From: Ophioderma brevispina
Taxonomy: Eukaryota > Echinodermata > Ophiuroidea > Amphilepidida > Ophiodermatidae
Assembly: GCA_023653785.1 (NCBI GenBank)
Contig: JAMKCH010071836.1
Coordinates: 1-64,000, forward strand
Length of the DNA: 64,000 nucleotides
Direction: 5' to 3'
The position numbers and the translations under genes were made by a program. The notes beneath the pieces were generated by a model that saw only the letters and a program-made list of their open reading frames with translations, was not told the origin of the DNA and ran no database searches. Shown piece after piece: positions 21,526 to 34,200 of this stretch; position 1 is the first letter of the stretch; every line of letters starts with the position of its first letter.

Positions 21526-22051
21526 TAGAGAATAAAGGTATGATTTTTGGGACCCCGGTACTCTCTTTGACGACGAGTGAACCAAACGTGATACCATGAT
21601 TATTTTAAGTGGAAGAACGAGGCCGGAGCCGAGTTCTCCACGCAAAAATAATGGTGTCGCCGGGTTGGTTCAATTGTCGTAAAGGAGTACCGGTCATACG
21701 GTTCCCCAAAAATCTTAACCTTTATTCTCATTCTTAAACCAGTTTATCATTTAAGGTCATCTTAAACCAAGTTCGCGATGCTTTTTAGGCTTAATACAAC
21801 AATAAAGGACTGCCACACCCAAGTGACAACAATCGAACAATGCAACGATCATACGCAACGATCATACGCAAAGAGACGCAACGTTGAAAGGTGCGAGCAA
21901 AGTAGCAAAAACGCAGTATGGACGCGAGCGCTTAACCTTAAAAAATAACATCATACGCAGCGCGTACTACATGGGTCAATGACGAATTGAACCCGGGCAT
22001 CAGCCATTGAAATTGCTTACATTTTCACAGCCTGTTAAGAATGCTTGAATG
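21526..22051 (-). repeat. Dispersed repeat B, copy 2 (inverted)
   Basis: Inverted partner of 5471-5955. The terminal hairpin arms are about 21529-21590 (GAATAAAGGTATGATTTTTG, then GTACTCTCTTTGACGACGAG) and 21645-21729. A 13-bp unit CAACGATCATACG is duplicated near 21842-21868 and is single in copy 1. The outer end reads CAGCCTGTTAAGAATGCTTG. No ORF. Confidence 0.6.
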
Positions 22052-23034
22052 TATTTTTGCCATAAGGGCCTTTGAATTAATGCAGTTCAGTTTATTCAAT
22101 ATGATTGTTTGCGTTATATATGCCAATCTAAGACTTGTTGTACAAGACTATAGTAGATTAACCCATCGTGTCACCGAGCGAAAACGTTTGGATAGCGGGA
22201 TTAGTTAGGAGAGGAGCAGAATATGTGGCCTGAGTCAACTGTTCATGACGTAACTTACGCTATAATCTGGCCTTTCATGTTGTAATAGAGGTACAAAGAC
22301 TTTTGTATTCCTTTGTATCCAAAGCAGAGCGTTCTAAAGTCCAAATATTCAACTAACCGGGGTTGTAACATGGAAATACCGTTGAAGCAAATACGATTAA
22401 GTTAGAATGTATTGAACGTTAATGTAGGTATTAATGCGTTTACGTTGACTAAATTGAATGATTTCATTAGCACAGAATTGATTTTGTGCTGCTATCGGAG
22501 ATACATGTTTCAATAGATTTAGCCAGGAATTTCAATTTCCAACCACTGCACATCCCCTCAGTCAATGCTAATACCTTCGGAAAAGTATAGATGTTGACAC
22601 GATGGGTTGGATTTACTAGTAATGCTGGGTGGGGGTTTGGCTGGGGGTTAGGGTTAGTTAGCACTTGAGATCAAGGCAGTATAACTCAGTGGTTAGTAGG
22701 TGTCTGGGGTATTCAGTGATCGTCCCAACCACCATGTATGACATGAGACTACTCTGACATTTAGTGTAAAAATGTTGATTGGTCAGAGTGCATAACACGT
22801 CTACACGTCATTTTATAGTGAGAGGCATGGATAGAGCTGGATAGTAAAATGTGAGCAATTAAGGTTGCGGGTTTGGGTTGTTAAATGGTTACAGTTCCAG
22901 ACATCGCACAAGACAAGGTCTATGGTTGTTTGGGGTATTCCTTGATTGTCCCCACATTTCTTAACCCATGAGCCCACTACTTGTATATTTTATCAGCATT
23001 AAGCACTATTTTGATTGGGCTTAGAAGATACTAT
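22052..23034. other. Non-coding stretch with a weak tRNA-like box and a repeated segment
   Basis: AACTCAGTGGTTAGTAGG at 22685-22702 resembles an RNA polymerase III A box, but no convincing B box follows. TTTGGGGTATTC...GATTGTCCC near 22930 echoes TCTGGGGTATTC...GATCGTCCC near 22705, suggesting a diverged repeat of about 220 bp. Confidence 0.3.
22627..22653 (+). other. Potential G-quadruplex
   Basis: Four G runs (GGG, GGGGG, GGGGG, GGG) are separated by loops of 1, 7 and 3 bases. This meets the usual sequence rule for an intramolecular G-quadruplex. Function unknown. Confidence 0.5.
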
Positions 23035-23195
23035 CATGTAATGAGCAAATCAGAAGATGCGTTAAGAGAATGGTGGTAGGGTTTATCACAGATATAAGGA
23101 AGCATATTTTGATGGTTACGCAGGGGTTATCTCACTCTTGTGTCTCGTAATGAGCCAATCAGACGACTGATAAAGGCGGTAGTTGCCAATGGGTT
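23035..23195 (+). repeat. Dispersed repeat D, copy 1
   Basis: GGGGTTATCTCACTC..., GTAATGAGCCAATCAGA and AAGGCGGTAG recur in the same order at 38185-38372. No protein is implied. The element ends are not defined. Confidence 0.5.
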
Positions 23196-24205
23196 AAGTG
23201 ACCATGTTTTGCATCAGTCTGCCTGCCACAGTTATATTCAGCATTGTGTGGTTGCTGGTCAGACTGCCAGCCATTCCTGACGTTCACACTCGAAATGAAT
23301 CTCATGGCCTCCTCAAACAAAACATTTGTGGCAAAATGTCGGCCGCTTTCAAAGGTTGCCATTCGATTGGTCATTGTTAGTATTAGCTTCTGCAAGATCA
23401 ATGTGTGTAATATTATACCGGCAGCGGGGGGCGTGGTGGTTTATATTTCTTTGTTTTCTGTGTCGACACTATCATTTTTTGGTACAATTTTATACTTTAT
23501 TTTACAAATGTAGGATAAAAGTTCAATTGTGCAGCTCAGATTGCTGCCATTTAGCATAGACTTAGGGAAGCTATTTCTGGTAATGAGAGGAGGTAATCAT
23601 CCTCAAATGTTTTATGAGGAGAGAAAGTCATTTTTTCACATATGGAGATAGATAACTAGTGTTGTGTTAAAGCTGATGGTTATCTTGTTTAAATTATTAG
23701 AAAAAGATTTCCCCCCAAAAAAACATCTTTTTGAAAGCCTTGCAAAATGTTGGATCCACACAAACAAAACATGTGATTAGAAGCACTGATTCATGTAGGA
23801 ATGTGTGTTTACAGCGATGCTACCCATTGTTTTCTTAACAGGTCGTAAGAGGGGTAATTTGTCAGAGGGGGAAATTATCGGTTTTGAGGCAGATATTCCT
23901 GGTTGGAGATGGTTTTGACAGATTTCCTGGTTGGAGGTGAAGATTTCCTTGTGAGCAGGCAAAAGAGGGCCAATTTAGCATGATTTTTAAGCTTTTACAT
24001 CCAAGTCAAAGCTCTCTGGGGTGACACCTGCCCCCTCTGCCAGTTATGCTACTGTTTCTTACAATAGGCAATCAAAGGTCTACTCAAAACCAATAAAAAC
24101 CCCTTAAAGTGACATTCAGAGATCTGGTGGTGATCTTGTGTTTTGCCCCTAGTTCTACAGCAAACCACCATGAAATTATGTTCTAAAATTCCAATTGATT
24201 CTTAA
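23196..24205. other. Non-coding stretch
   Basis: No gene recognised. A short local duplication (CCTGGTTGGAGATGG / CCTGGTTGGAGGTG) lies near 23900-23940. Confidence 0.45.
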
Positions 24206-24556
24206 AGGGGCAATGAGAGATTTTGAGTCCTTCATATATTGTGTCATTTGTAGTTATTTCGTATAGATTAGATCCTCAATAATATTCTTACCTTGTATTT
24301 TGCTACAGAAATGCCTTAAAAGTGAGAAAACAAAAGGTAATCTTTATTTGCTCATATTTCAATATAAAACAGGCTGAATTTAGTATTTGCTCCTATACAA
24401 AATTAAACATTTCTCCTTTTTTGTACCAAAGAATATTTCTCAGCTTAGTCCTTTCAGGTGGGGGGTATTTTTGATGGAAAGCTTTATATCAATGCAAAAA
24501 TCAGAATTTGCAATATTTTTCGGGACACCTCATATGTGAAATCTCTTGTTGCACCT
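24206..24556 (+). mobile_element. TTAA-flanked MITE, family K1, copy 1
   Basis: This 351-bp element starts AGGGGCAATGAGAGATTTT and ends AAATCTCTTGTTGCACCT, with TTAA at 24202-24205 and 24557-24560. The ends are inverted repeats of about 18 bp. There is no ORF. An inverted copy lies at 43211-43559. TTAA target sites and AGG termini fit Kolobok-type non-autonomous elements (inference). Confidence 0.75.
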
Positions 24557-24626
24557 TTAAGCTCTGGTTTAATTTTATGAGTATTTTCATATATTTTATT
24601 TCCTTGTTAGGCTACTGTTAATTTAA

Positions 24627-24951
24627 AGGTGCGTGTTCCGATCGTCTTTGGGACCCCCCTGATTTACCTGGTAGTATCGATTTTGTATCGATGACAGACC
24701 GTATTTTTCCGCTCTCATTATCGTCCTGAAATTTGAGCCCTCAAATCCATTTCATTCCCAAGATATAACAAAAACGCCATTTTAGTGATTAACCATCAAT
24801 ATAGCACAGTATTGAATAGGGCTTTGCAACATCATTATTGCTCTACCGTCTACGGCAAGTCTGTTTCCCACTGTACTTGATGGGGTTATGTGCAAGTGCC
24901 AGGCTCTCATATCAAGTAGAGAACACAATACACATAAATCGAACAACACCT
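24627..24951 (+). mobile_element. TTAA-flanked MITE, family K2
   Basis: This 325-bp element has termini AGGTGCGTGTTCCGAT and ATCGAACAACACCT, with TTAA at 24623-24626 and 24952-24955. No ORF. Same terminal style as the neighbouring K1 element 66 bp away. Confidence 0.72.
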
Positions 24952-24955
24952 TTAA

Positions 24956-26062
24956 TTGCCCAGATCCAGATATTAGTATAAAGAAATCTCTCTAGTTCAA
25001 CAAAAAAAGGTTGTTGCCTTTTTGTATTTGTTAATTTGGAGATATGTATGTATTACAGGCAAGAAAAGAAAAAAATGAGCACCCTTCTCACAAAATCTCA
25101 ATGTCCATTAGAGCTGTCAGTCCCATATACAGAGAGTCATACCTATACATGCCCATCACAAGCAGTTAGTATCATGCTTTCCTGGGTAGTTTGAGATAAC
25201 CCCTTGTGGAGTGGTTATTCACTATTTGGTTATATACCTCCTGTGGATTTCTTCATACAAAGTGTGGTTACAAATTAAATGAAGTCGGGTAAATTTTGTA
25301 AATTGATTAAACACAAGTGTGATAGCAGTTGCTCAAAGAAAAATCATGAAATGTAAATACAACAGCATGATCTGAAATGTAGGATAGGCTTTTGTCCTAT
25401 GATGTCTATTGACCAACTATGATGAGCTAGTAAATTATTTCAAATCCCATGGCACAGTTTCACTGGACTTTCAATCGCGCAGCATATATTAGAAAATACA
25501 CCCGGTTTTTTGGGTATGATATCCTCTACCCGAACATCAAGTCAATTCATGTCATTAGAATGTATTCCACCGCCCTGTATGTGTCCTTGGTGATGAGCAT
25601 ATTGGAGTTCATATTGTACACAAAACGAAGGTGCCAATATCACGAAGCACCTCAGAAGACATTTGTGAGTGGGATCCGGGAGTGGGATGCCCATTCATTT
25701 TATTCATCCATTCAGGATACACAACAAGCAACATAGAATCACACACATACCACACAATCCAGATTAAACCACTATGCAGAGAACATTTTGGAATAATGTA
25801 TGGTGAATTCTCTGTTCTTGACTCAACATGCTTTTTTCTATTTTTAAATCCATTAATTTTAAATCGAGTGCCAGATCTAAGACTCCCTGCCCGTCCCTAT
25901 TTTTACAAGACAGGGCCCGCTTGCAATTCAAAACTCTAATGGTGCGGTTTCCTTGTGTCCTAGAAAAAACATTATGCCAATTGATTCCCAATGAAAAAGT
26001 AGGACAAAACATACAAATCACATGATATGTATTTCAAAACTTCTTATTTGCAAACCACTTTA
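24956..26062. other. Non-coding stretch
   Basis: No gene recognised. Overlapping frames on both strands at 25449-26025 have no domain and no protein-like bias that could be judged by eye. Confidence 0.45.
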
Positions 26063-26066
26063 TTAA

Positions 26067-27026
26067 CCCTAACCAGGACAAGGGTCGTTTGACGGCTTTT
26101 GACCGGTCCCAAATGCAAGGAAAAGCAATCTAATTTTTATTTTTAACGGCCGAGAAGCAACGAGAGCCACCAAAGTTGCGTTTGGATGCATCTCGGCCGT
26201 TTTTCCCGGAACAGGAATTAGTAGCCGTAAGTCAATCACGGCACAGATGCAACGAAACACATCGCGCCATTTTTCCAGAAAGACGTCCCAAATGCAACGA
26301 AAACATCGCGCCATTTCCGGGAAAGCGGCCCAGGTGCAACGAAAAACATCGCGCCATTTACCGGCAAAGAGGCCAGGTGCAACGAAAACATCGCGTTAAA
26401 ATGCAATAAAAACAGGGTAAATAAATAAATAAAAAATAAATAATGGATGCAAACTGATATGCATGAAATTTGTAGCTGATAGTTCGCCAGTCGTGAAGTG
26501 GCGCTATTAAGATACATATAGTCGTGGTGGCGCTCTTATGGGGGGTGGGGGGGGGTACGTCATGCTCAGGTTTACGTCATGAATACGCTTATGCATATAC
26601 CAATAGCTATCGAAAATGTTTGGCGCATCACCATCGAAACGAAAATTGTTATGGGCATTGTACTGATGAAAAGCATTTGCGCCTACTTTGCGGGCAGACG
26701 GCCCAAATGCAGCGAAAAAAGCATCGCATCATTCCAGTCAATAACGGCCCAGATGCAACGAAAAACATCGCGTCATTTCCGGGAAGGACGGCCCAGGTGC
26801 AACGCAAAACAATTCGGCGTCATTCGGGAAGTACGGCCCAGGTTGCAACGAAAACATCGCGTTCATTTTTCCTGGTTACGACGGCCCCCCAAATGCATAA
26901 AGCCATGAGAGTCATTTGCGCCCGACCCAAAATAGTTGTTGACGGGCCCAGATGCAACGAAAAGCATTTGCCGAACGGTGGTACCACGTTTTCGTTGCCT
27001 TTCGTTACCTCTCGGCCGCGTTAGGG
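26067..27026 (-). mobile_element. TTAA-flanked element with internal 45-bp arrays, copy 2 (inverted)
   Basis: Inverted partner of 3372-4340. TTAA lies at 26063-26066 and, after one extra T, at 27028-27031. The termini are CCCTAACCAGG and CGGCCGCGTTAGGG. Arrays at about 26097-26400 and 26690-27000 carry the unit on the minus strand (GCAACGAAAA(C)ATCGCGCCATTT with GACGGCCCA). They flank a spacer of about 250 bp with a G-rich run near 26540. The frames at 26176-27024 are translations of the repeats and not genes. Confidence 0.72.
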
Positions 27027-28019
27027 TTTAACACTATGCTTGCATAAATGAAATGTATAATTTTTTTTATTTTTTGCTTTTTTTAAGTTTTTTAAAAAAA
27101 GGTTGTAAATTTGTAGGGTAACTATATGTGGAGGAACCAACATAAGGGGTGTTGCAAAGTATCATTTTGTCTATTCATATTTTTCTCGACCCAAAGTGGA
27201 GAAGGAATGCGTTCCAGAGGCTTGCCAAAATTGAGCTAATCATACATGGAACATGCTTATATTGTGCTATGTGTGGGCTGTCATTTTGCTTGGATAATGA
27301 AGGTCTCTTCATCGGATTTGAGGTATAAAATTGATTCTGTCATAAAAACAAACAATATTGTGCTTTACAAAACAAGCAAACACAACAAGCAAATTTACCA
27401 AATTGAAAGGCTATCAAAGGTTACTAAGTAGTCGGCTAAAATTTGTGGGGATGTTGTATTTAGTGACAGGTGGGGGTATTATTACAGAACTCTGGAGGTC
27501 AGAAAATGCTATAAATTTGTAAAGTTCCAAATATACTTTAAAAAGGTTTTGGCTGCTTAGAGCTTACAGGCTGTGGTTTTTTTTGTCCTGTGCTGTGGCC
27601 AAAAACATGTTTGTGGCTTTAACGATCACTATGTACCCCATCAAATGTAAGATTGGTGAATGTGAATTCCTTCAGCAATCACCGATGCGAACATCTCAAA
27701 AACGACTGACCGATCTGTTGTTTAATGGATGGTGCGCCGTTGGTGGGAATGAAGCGTTACAACTGAAATGCACAGAGGGATTTTGACATGACTATAGGTA
27801 TTTTACATTTTTCTGTCATATAAAAAAATTGGCAAAAATTGTTCCTTAGGATTAATAATTGAAATCAAATAGCTGATTTAAATTGGTAAGTTTGTAATTA
27901 TCACTGGTTTATTTCAGATCAGAAGTTTGGAAACAGCTGCATTGAAATATGTGTTATATGTGTAGTGTGACTGCACATGTTGCAATTTTAAGGTGGGAAG
28001 TATACTGGATTCATTTCAT
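27027..28019. other. Non-coding stretch
   Basis: A T-rich segment at 27060-27095 shares about 30 bases with one at 52735-52770. A 67-codon plus-strand frame at 27583-27786 (with GWCAVGG) was considered, but no family was recognised. Confidence 0.4.
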
Positions 28020-28265
28020 ACCAATAATCTGATGCATTGAAGGAACATGGATGGCCGATTTACGGATATGAAGTTGTTCATCTGATAGATTGGCATTCAC
28101 TCCAACCTCCCATCTGTAAGTTCGCGCGGATATTTCAATCAGTGTTGATGCAAGAGCTACAAACTATATTTTGTAAGGCCCATAGAGTACCTTGTAAATT
28201 AATATTGGTCGACTAAAAGGGGGCACATTTCGCTCATACCTTCCAAACCAACATCCGTTGGCTTT
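28020..28265 (+). repeat. Dispersed repeat C, copy 2
   Basis: The longest copy of the family in this orientation. It includes GATAGATTGGCATTCACTCC, CATCTGTAAGTTCGC, ATATTTCAATCAGTGTTGATG and CCCATAGAGTACC...TTAATATTGGT. Its left part matches the inverted copy at 61600-61675. Confidence 0.6.
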
Positions 28266-30744
28266 GTAGATTTCAAGGGTTAAGGTAAATGAGAAAAATA
28301 GTAGATTTCTCTTGATAACCAAAATATTGACCACCTACGGTAAGTAAAATCTGGGGCTTCTGGGGGGCGAGGCAATTAGTGATCGGCCCATGGAACATTT
28401 AATCCTTGATCTGAAATGCTAAATGAGGCATTTTTACATTTTGAACCATGTGTGCAAAGTAAGATATATGACATCCACTACTACTAAAGTGTGGAACAGA
28501 GCCTCTAGAAAAGTGAAAACCAGTGGAAGTCTCCCTCTTTCCTCAAAAACTATAGCATACCCATTGTTTTTGTTTAAATAGAGATTGTTGAGATATATGA
28601 AATTTTATGGTTTTGATTTCCTGTAGAATGTGTTCAGGAATTGATTTTAACACGGCCAAAATGACCAAAATGGTGAAAAACACAGATTGCTTGATTTTGT
28701 TTTGAAGGTATTGTGCTAAACATGTTTTCAAAATTCCTTGGATGCTGCCCTCGTTCAGATAAGTATAGGTAATGCTCTCTGGGTAATGCAAGTCAATTTT
28801 TACTTTGGCATTTTTTTAGACATACTAAGGCAGCCTTGTGCACTCGTTAGTGGTATAAGGGGTCCAATGGACCCCCTTGGAAACCACTGTTGCATGGATT
28901 TTTTTACCAAAACTCTGGTCATTGATGAGGGCAGAGTGTGATCACTTCAGATTCGGAATGTCCCTTAAACTTTAACTTAACACAGTAGTTTTTGACCCAC
29001 CCAAGGCTCCAGGAGCAGGTCTCTCTCCTAACCTCAAAGGGCAGCTATTGGTTTTTATGATTCTTTTTGGCCGTTAGAATTTTTCCCTCTAACCTGAAAA
29101 AATAATGAAATTTTACATTAGGTCAAAAGAAGGGAGAGTGAGATTCAACCCCCGACCACTGTATCATAAGGTCAGCGACACAACAAGACCATCGAGGTTG
29201 GTGTGCCAGATTTGCAATTCTAATTTTTTATAACATTTACAGAATAATTTGATTAATGTTGTTGTGATTTGCAACCAACATAATGAATTGTGCTGCTCTG
29301 GAACAATTGCCACACAAGTGGTGGTTCAAAATCTCATACAATCTTTAACTTATAGGTTAAGAATACTGGATTATCAAAACAAAGGGAGTTTAGCTATTTG
29401 TGTAAAAATTACCTCCAGAAATTTGGATAAATAAGGTATAACTTCAAAAAATTAAGGAATTTATTAGAAAATAAATATAAGATATATAGAGCTACCTTTT
29501 GACTTTGGGGAAATATATGCAGTGAAATTTCAAATTTGATATTACTTACTGAAATGTTTCAAAGATAGTTGTGTAAATCTAATTTGATAGGATTTTCCCG
29601 AGAGAGCATAATGGCTGATATTTCTGACCTTGGCTCTCAGTCCACACAGCATAGAATTCTTGTTGACCTGAATAAATTTTGTATAACAGGCAGGGAAAAG
29701 ACATAAAGAAAGTGTTGGTCATTTATGTCTGTGAAGTAACGGCAGTGTTACTCAACACGTTTCTGATTACTCGTAACCAAAAGGCCAAGCTAGATTGGAA
29801 TCCATGATTATGCTACTGCCTATTCCATCAATTTTATCAAATCATCTTTGACCTGAAGACAATCAGCAAAAATAACAAACTCACACACTGGTCAGGTTTT
29901 CTATTAGTATGCATTATACAATAACCTTAGGATATGCCCTGGTAAATTGCATTATTAAATAGAGAATTGTAAAAACAGGCTTTTGTTGGAAGGTTTTTAT
30001 ATTGCAGGGAATATTTGTCCAGTTGTACCAAGTCTGGATATTTCTTTGTTGATTTGTAAAATTTAGACAGGCAGGTTTGAGACCAAAATGTTGATGAAAC
30101 CAGTCACACCAAGTTGCCCCCGTCCGACCTTATGTTTCTGGTCAAAGAACCTTTTTTTGTTGGAGAACATGGGCTTTCAGACAGGGGGGATTATTAAGGT
30201 CAAGGGTGAAATTAGATTTGAACTGAAAAACAGGATGGAGATAGAGAACAAATAGAAGAGGATAATGTACAGGGTGACCGTTATGAATTTGAGTCATGTT
30301 CGCTTGACTCAATCTAATATTGCTTTTTGTGGGCCACCAGCATAGCTGGCAGGACCACTTAGCAATCCATTGTGCATGTGTATGTATGTATCAGAGATGT
30401 AACTTTTTCTTTTCTCCGGAATTTCCGGAATTCCAGATTTTGGCCATAAATAAAAAAAAATTCCGGAAATGTAAAAAAAACCAAAATAATAATTTCTGAG
30501 ATCAAATTGTTAATGATAAAAAACCAAGTTTTCAGTACGCAATTTTATTTGGCGAAGGTCTTGTACCTTAAAATCACGTAAAAAATACATTCCGCGTAGC
30601 TCCACCGGATGATACGCTAAAATTTGACCTTGCTGTCGGTTCAAATTTTGGATTTTCAGGAAATGCGACAACTCCTCTGTTACATCTTTGATGTGTGTGT
30701 GGATGTATGTGTGTATGTATGTGTCACTAAAATGTTAAGTAATT
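28266..30744. other. Non-coding stretch
   Basis: No gene recognised. TTCCGGAA-type words cluster at 30415-30470, and a TG/TATG run lies at 30690-30725. Confidence 0.45.
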
Positions 30745-30915
30745 TAAAATTTACCTGAATTGAAAAGTTGAAGATCAATTGGAACCAAACTTGTGTCATA
30801 GGTGCACCATGGGATCCCTCATATGTTGATGAGGTCACATGCCAAGGTAAAAAATCATGTGAGGTTAAGTTGAAAGATTGGCTCGGCTCAAATGTAAAAT
30901 TGACCAAGATAGGCT
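30745..30915 (+). repeat. Dispersed repeat E, copy 1
   Basis: GTCATAGGTGCACCATGGG, ATCCCTCATATGTTGATGA, GTGAGGTTAAGTTG and AATGTAAAATTGACC recur with small changes at 36085-36240. These segments contain AGGTCA-like words. Confidence 0.65.
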
Positions 30916-31124
30916 GGCGGCTCACCGCTTATATTCTTTGAATATAGCGTGTGAAAACCGAGAACCGCGCAATTCTAGTTTTGCAGTAGTTTTACTTGTT
31001 TTCTCAGAATGTAGTGGAAAGGAAAGGTGATCTAAATCATCAAAAAATTCACCGAATATTTTTTTTTATTTGATTAGGTTAAAAAGTTTGTCTCACATTC
31101 CTATATGCATAAGTATGTGGAATC

Positions 31125-31205
31125 ACTTTTGCTGTGTATACTATATATGATGAGCTCATATATAGTATACACAGCAAAAGTGTATACTATATGATGAGCT
31201 CATTT
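31125..31205. repeat. Perfect palindrome with a partial third copy
   Basis: The arms are 31125-31150 and 31156-31181, 26 bp each and exactly complementary, with the 5-base spacer TGAGC. A further partial copy (GTATACTATATGATGAGCTC) follows at 31182-31203. As DNA it could form a cruciform; as RNA, a 26-bp stem. Confidence 0.9.
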
Positions 31206-34200
31206 TTTTCCTTTTTTTGGAATTCTTAGATGTCAAAATTTCTTGATATTGCTTTGACCACATTCTAAAAGAAAGTGCATAACATGTGATTTTTGAATAA
31301 AATTATTTTCATCAAATTTACCCACAATGAAGACATAAGATTGAATATGAATGCATTTTTCTGGGCAATTTCTGGATAAAACTCCATTAGACCTCCAAAA
31401 AATAAAGTCACCTAATTTTGTTGTAAAACCAGGATAAAGCACCAGTAACTTGTATCATTTTGTTCCTTCCCTCTTTCGTTTGACTTTTTCTGAGCTAACT
31501 TTATGGCTGTTACATTTATGAATAAAACTTGCTGCTTTTATAAATGAAAAAAATGAGAAGTTTCTTGTTGGCTGGACTGAATGTGCCCTTCAACTTTCTG
31601 AACTTTTAAAATGGGCAGTATTCACATGTAAATTAGCCTTAACTTAACTTAAATTAATCTTAACTGCTATCCCATTGGGCTTATACTTGAGTCTTTAGGT
31701 TGATTTACATACAGTTCTCATATCCAGTCACCCTAAGTGTTATCATAGCTCACGCTGTGATACGCATCACTTTTCTCGGTGTGAAATTTTACACACGATG
31801 TACCCACAGATGTCTGACGGCTAGAATATTTTGAGCATTTCTGCCAGAGATATTCTAGCATTTTGGTGATTTTAGTCGGTTGATTTAAAAAAAAATACAA
31901 TATTTATTAGTTTGTGCACCAGAATATTGTAGACATTCACATAGAGCTTAAAGGGAGACTTAAATCTTGAAGTGAAATTTCCAAGAAAGACAATATGCAG
32001 TTAAGGGGAATTCATAACACCACATCGTGAAGATTCATACGTCGCAAGAAAGAGTAAAATAAATTGTAGTTTCAAGCATTTCTCACGAAATATTGGGGGT
32101 TAATAGGATTGGAATTGCTGATTCAAATGTACTAATTTCTTGCTTGGCAGGATTTTGACTAGTTCTCTAGTCTGAGCCGAGGCGTTTGGACTTAATGCTT
32201 ATTGTTCTGCTATCACACAATATGCTTATCAGCTACTTCAGTGTTAGAGTTTTACTTTCTGACTAGAAGTAAATGGAAGTAGACACTGGCTTTCACAACC
32301 TTGCTAACTATATAGTCTGTTCAATATTAGACTGGGGGAGAGGAAACTGTTATTATGGATACTGATGTAAGGCTGTTTTAAAATAAAGGGCATTTAGGGA
32401 GACAAAAGTGATACAAAGGTGATACAAAAGAGTTTTTGTGTGAAAAAGTGAATTTTATGAATAACTAGGGGTCATGGTCAGAGCACAATTTTGAAGGAAA
32501 AGCTAGATCCTTGGGCGAAAGTGACCAACAGTCCCAACGAAACCTTACCAATGAATTCAATTGATGTAAAATGTATTGATAGTGTAAAACCAAGTAATCA
32601 AAACAGTGCTTAATAGAGATCGAGATTCATGTTGAAAAATAAGGTCTTTGGTGACAGATTTAAAGTATTAAATGAGGGGTCCTCTGGGTAGCAGAGAAAG
32701 AATTTGTACGAAATATTGGGTTTTTGGTAATGATAATGTTGAAAAGGGGTGGTCTTACTTAAGCCTCACATGCACAGACCTCCAAATTTGGAAGGTGCCT
32801 CTTTCTTGGATATACCTGTTCCGATAGGTAATAATTACTGTTTTGTGTATTTTGCCTAAAGAAATCCATCTGAAAACATAAATCTTCTAAACATACATAC
32901 CAAAAGTACTAGCCTACTGCTGACGCTCTAATTCGTGTCATTTTTTTTCTCCTTGTGAGACCTGTCTATTTTGTTCTGAACATAGTGTAGAAGTAATTCA
33001 AAGTATGCAGCTGCTGAAAAACCCTGGTTTTCTGGGACTTACCTAGGCAACTAAGCATGACTAATTGAATAAGTAGAGGAAATTGAATTAACACTCTAGA
33101 GAAATAGGCCTACTGCACCATTCCATATTTTTACAGGGTGTTCAATAAAAGCTACTCATCTTTCATATGGCATTGCCAATTATGAAAACAATAAATGTAT
33201 AGCTTTTACTATCGTAGTCTTGTTTACCCACCCTTGGATGTGCTTAAGCCGATGACACACAAGTGGTTGTAGGCATACTTATAGGCCTAAACTGAAACAC
33301 CTGAATAAGAAATTAAGCCCAATTAAGTAAATCTCTACTGGTTGCTCTATTGTGCTCAAAGCAAGTCTGGCTCCAATTGTTTTACTTAAATGATGTAACT
33401 AAAACCATGATTCATTTGGGTAAATTCGTACGGCATAATCTGCCTTGCATAAATACGCTCTGATACTGCAAACCAGACACTGAAAATAAGAAGATGATTT
33501 AAACCAATCTTTTTAACATACATTGCACTGTACTTACATGTGCGGTTCTGTATTAGTATTGTACTTGGGAATTTAAAGTGTTAGGGGTTTTAAGAACAGG
33601 ACGTTTAAACTCGGCCCTCAAATTGTTTGAGTAAATGTTTACATGTTATTGCAAACAAAATAATCTGTTGTTTCTGTTACAAAAAAGAAAAGGATGGGTG
33701 GGTAGGTAGTTAGCTAGAGACAACTATTTTGGTGGCAGCTTCAAAATCAGTCGCTGTTTGCTCATGTTCTACCCATCCGCTTGGGAACTGGTTTCTATGA
33801 AGCATGGGTGAATGACCAAGAACCACTGGGAATTCAGCTCAAGCTACTGGGAAACTGAGAAAATGGAAAAGGAAAGCCAGAAAAAGGAGAAAGGAAAGAG
33901 AGGGATCAAGAGAGGGAAGAAGTGAGAGGGAAAGGGAAAGAGGGAGAGGGAAGGAGGGAGTAAGCTTGTGATTTTCCCAGTGTGTATCATTTTGGCCCAG
34001 TGCAAATGCAGACCTACATTTTTGCCAGGCTTGCTTCCCTTGCTGGCTGACCCAATTTTTTTTCACCAACACCTTGAAAAAAATCTGAAGTGGGAGGGGG
34101 TGTACATGGGTGCCCAATTATGCATCACACATACTCAACTTTCATTAGACTTGTGATGAGATTCTCATTGTCATGATTGTATTGTTATTGAGGAAAAAAC

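Noticed and set aside
22671..22720. tRNA gene or SINE head from the A-box-like word
   Set aside because: No B box at a suitable distance and no cloverleaf could be drawn.
3372..27026. One large inverted duplication covering both repeat pairs
   Set aside because: Spacing differs and the sequences between families A and B on the two sides do not match.
29120..29200. tRNA-like sequence on the minus strand (GGGGTTGAATCTC)
   Set aside because: Only a weak B-box match; the A box and stems are missing.
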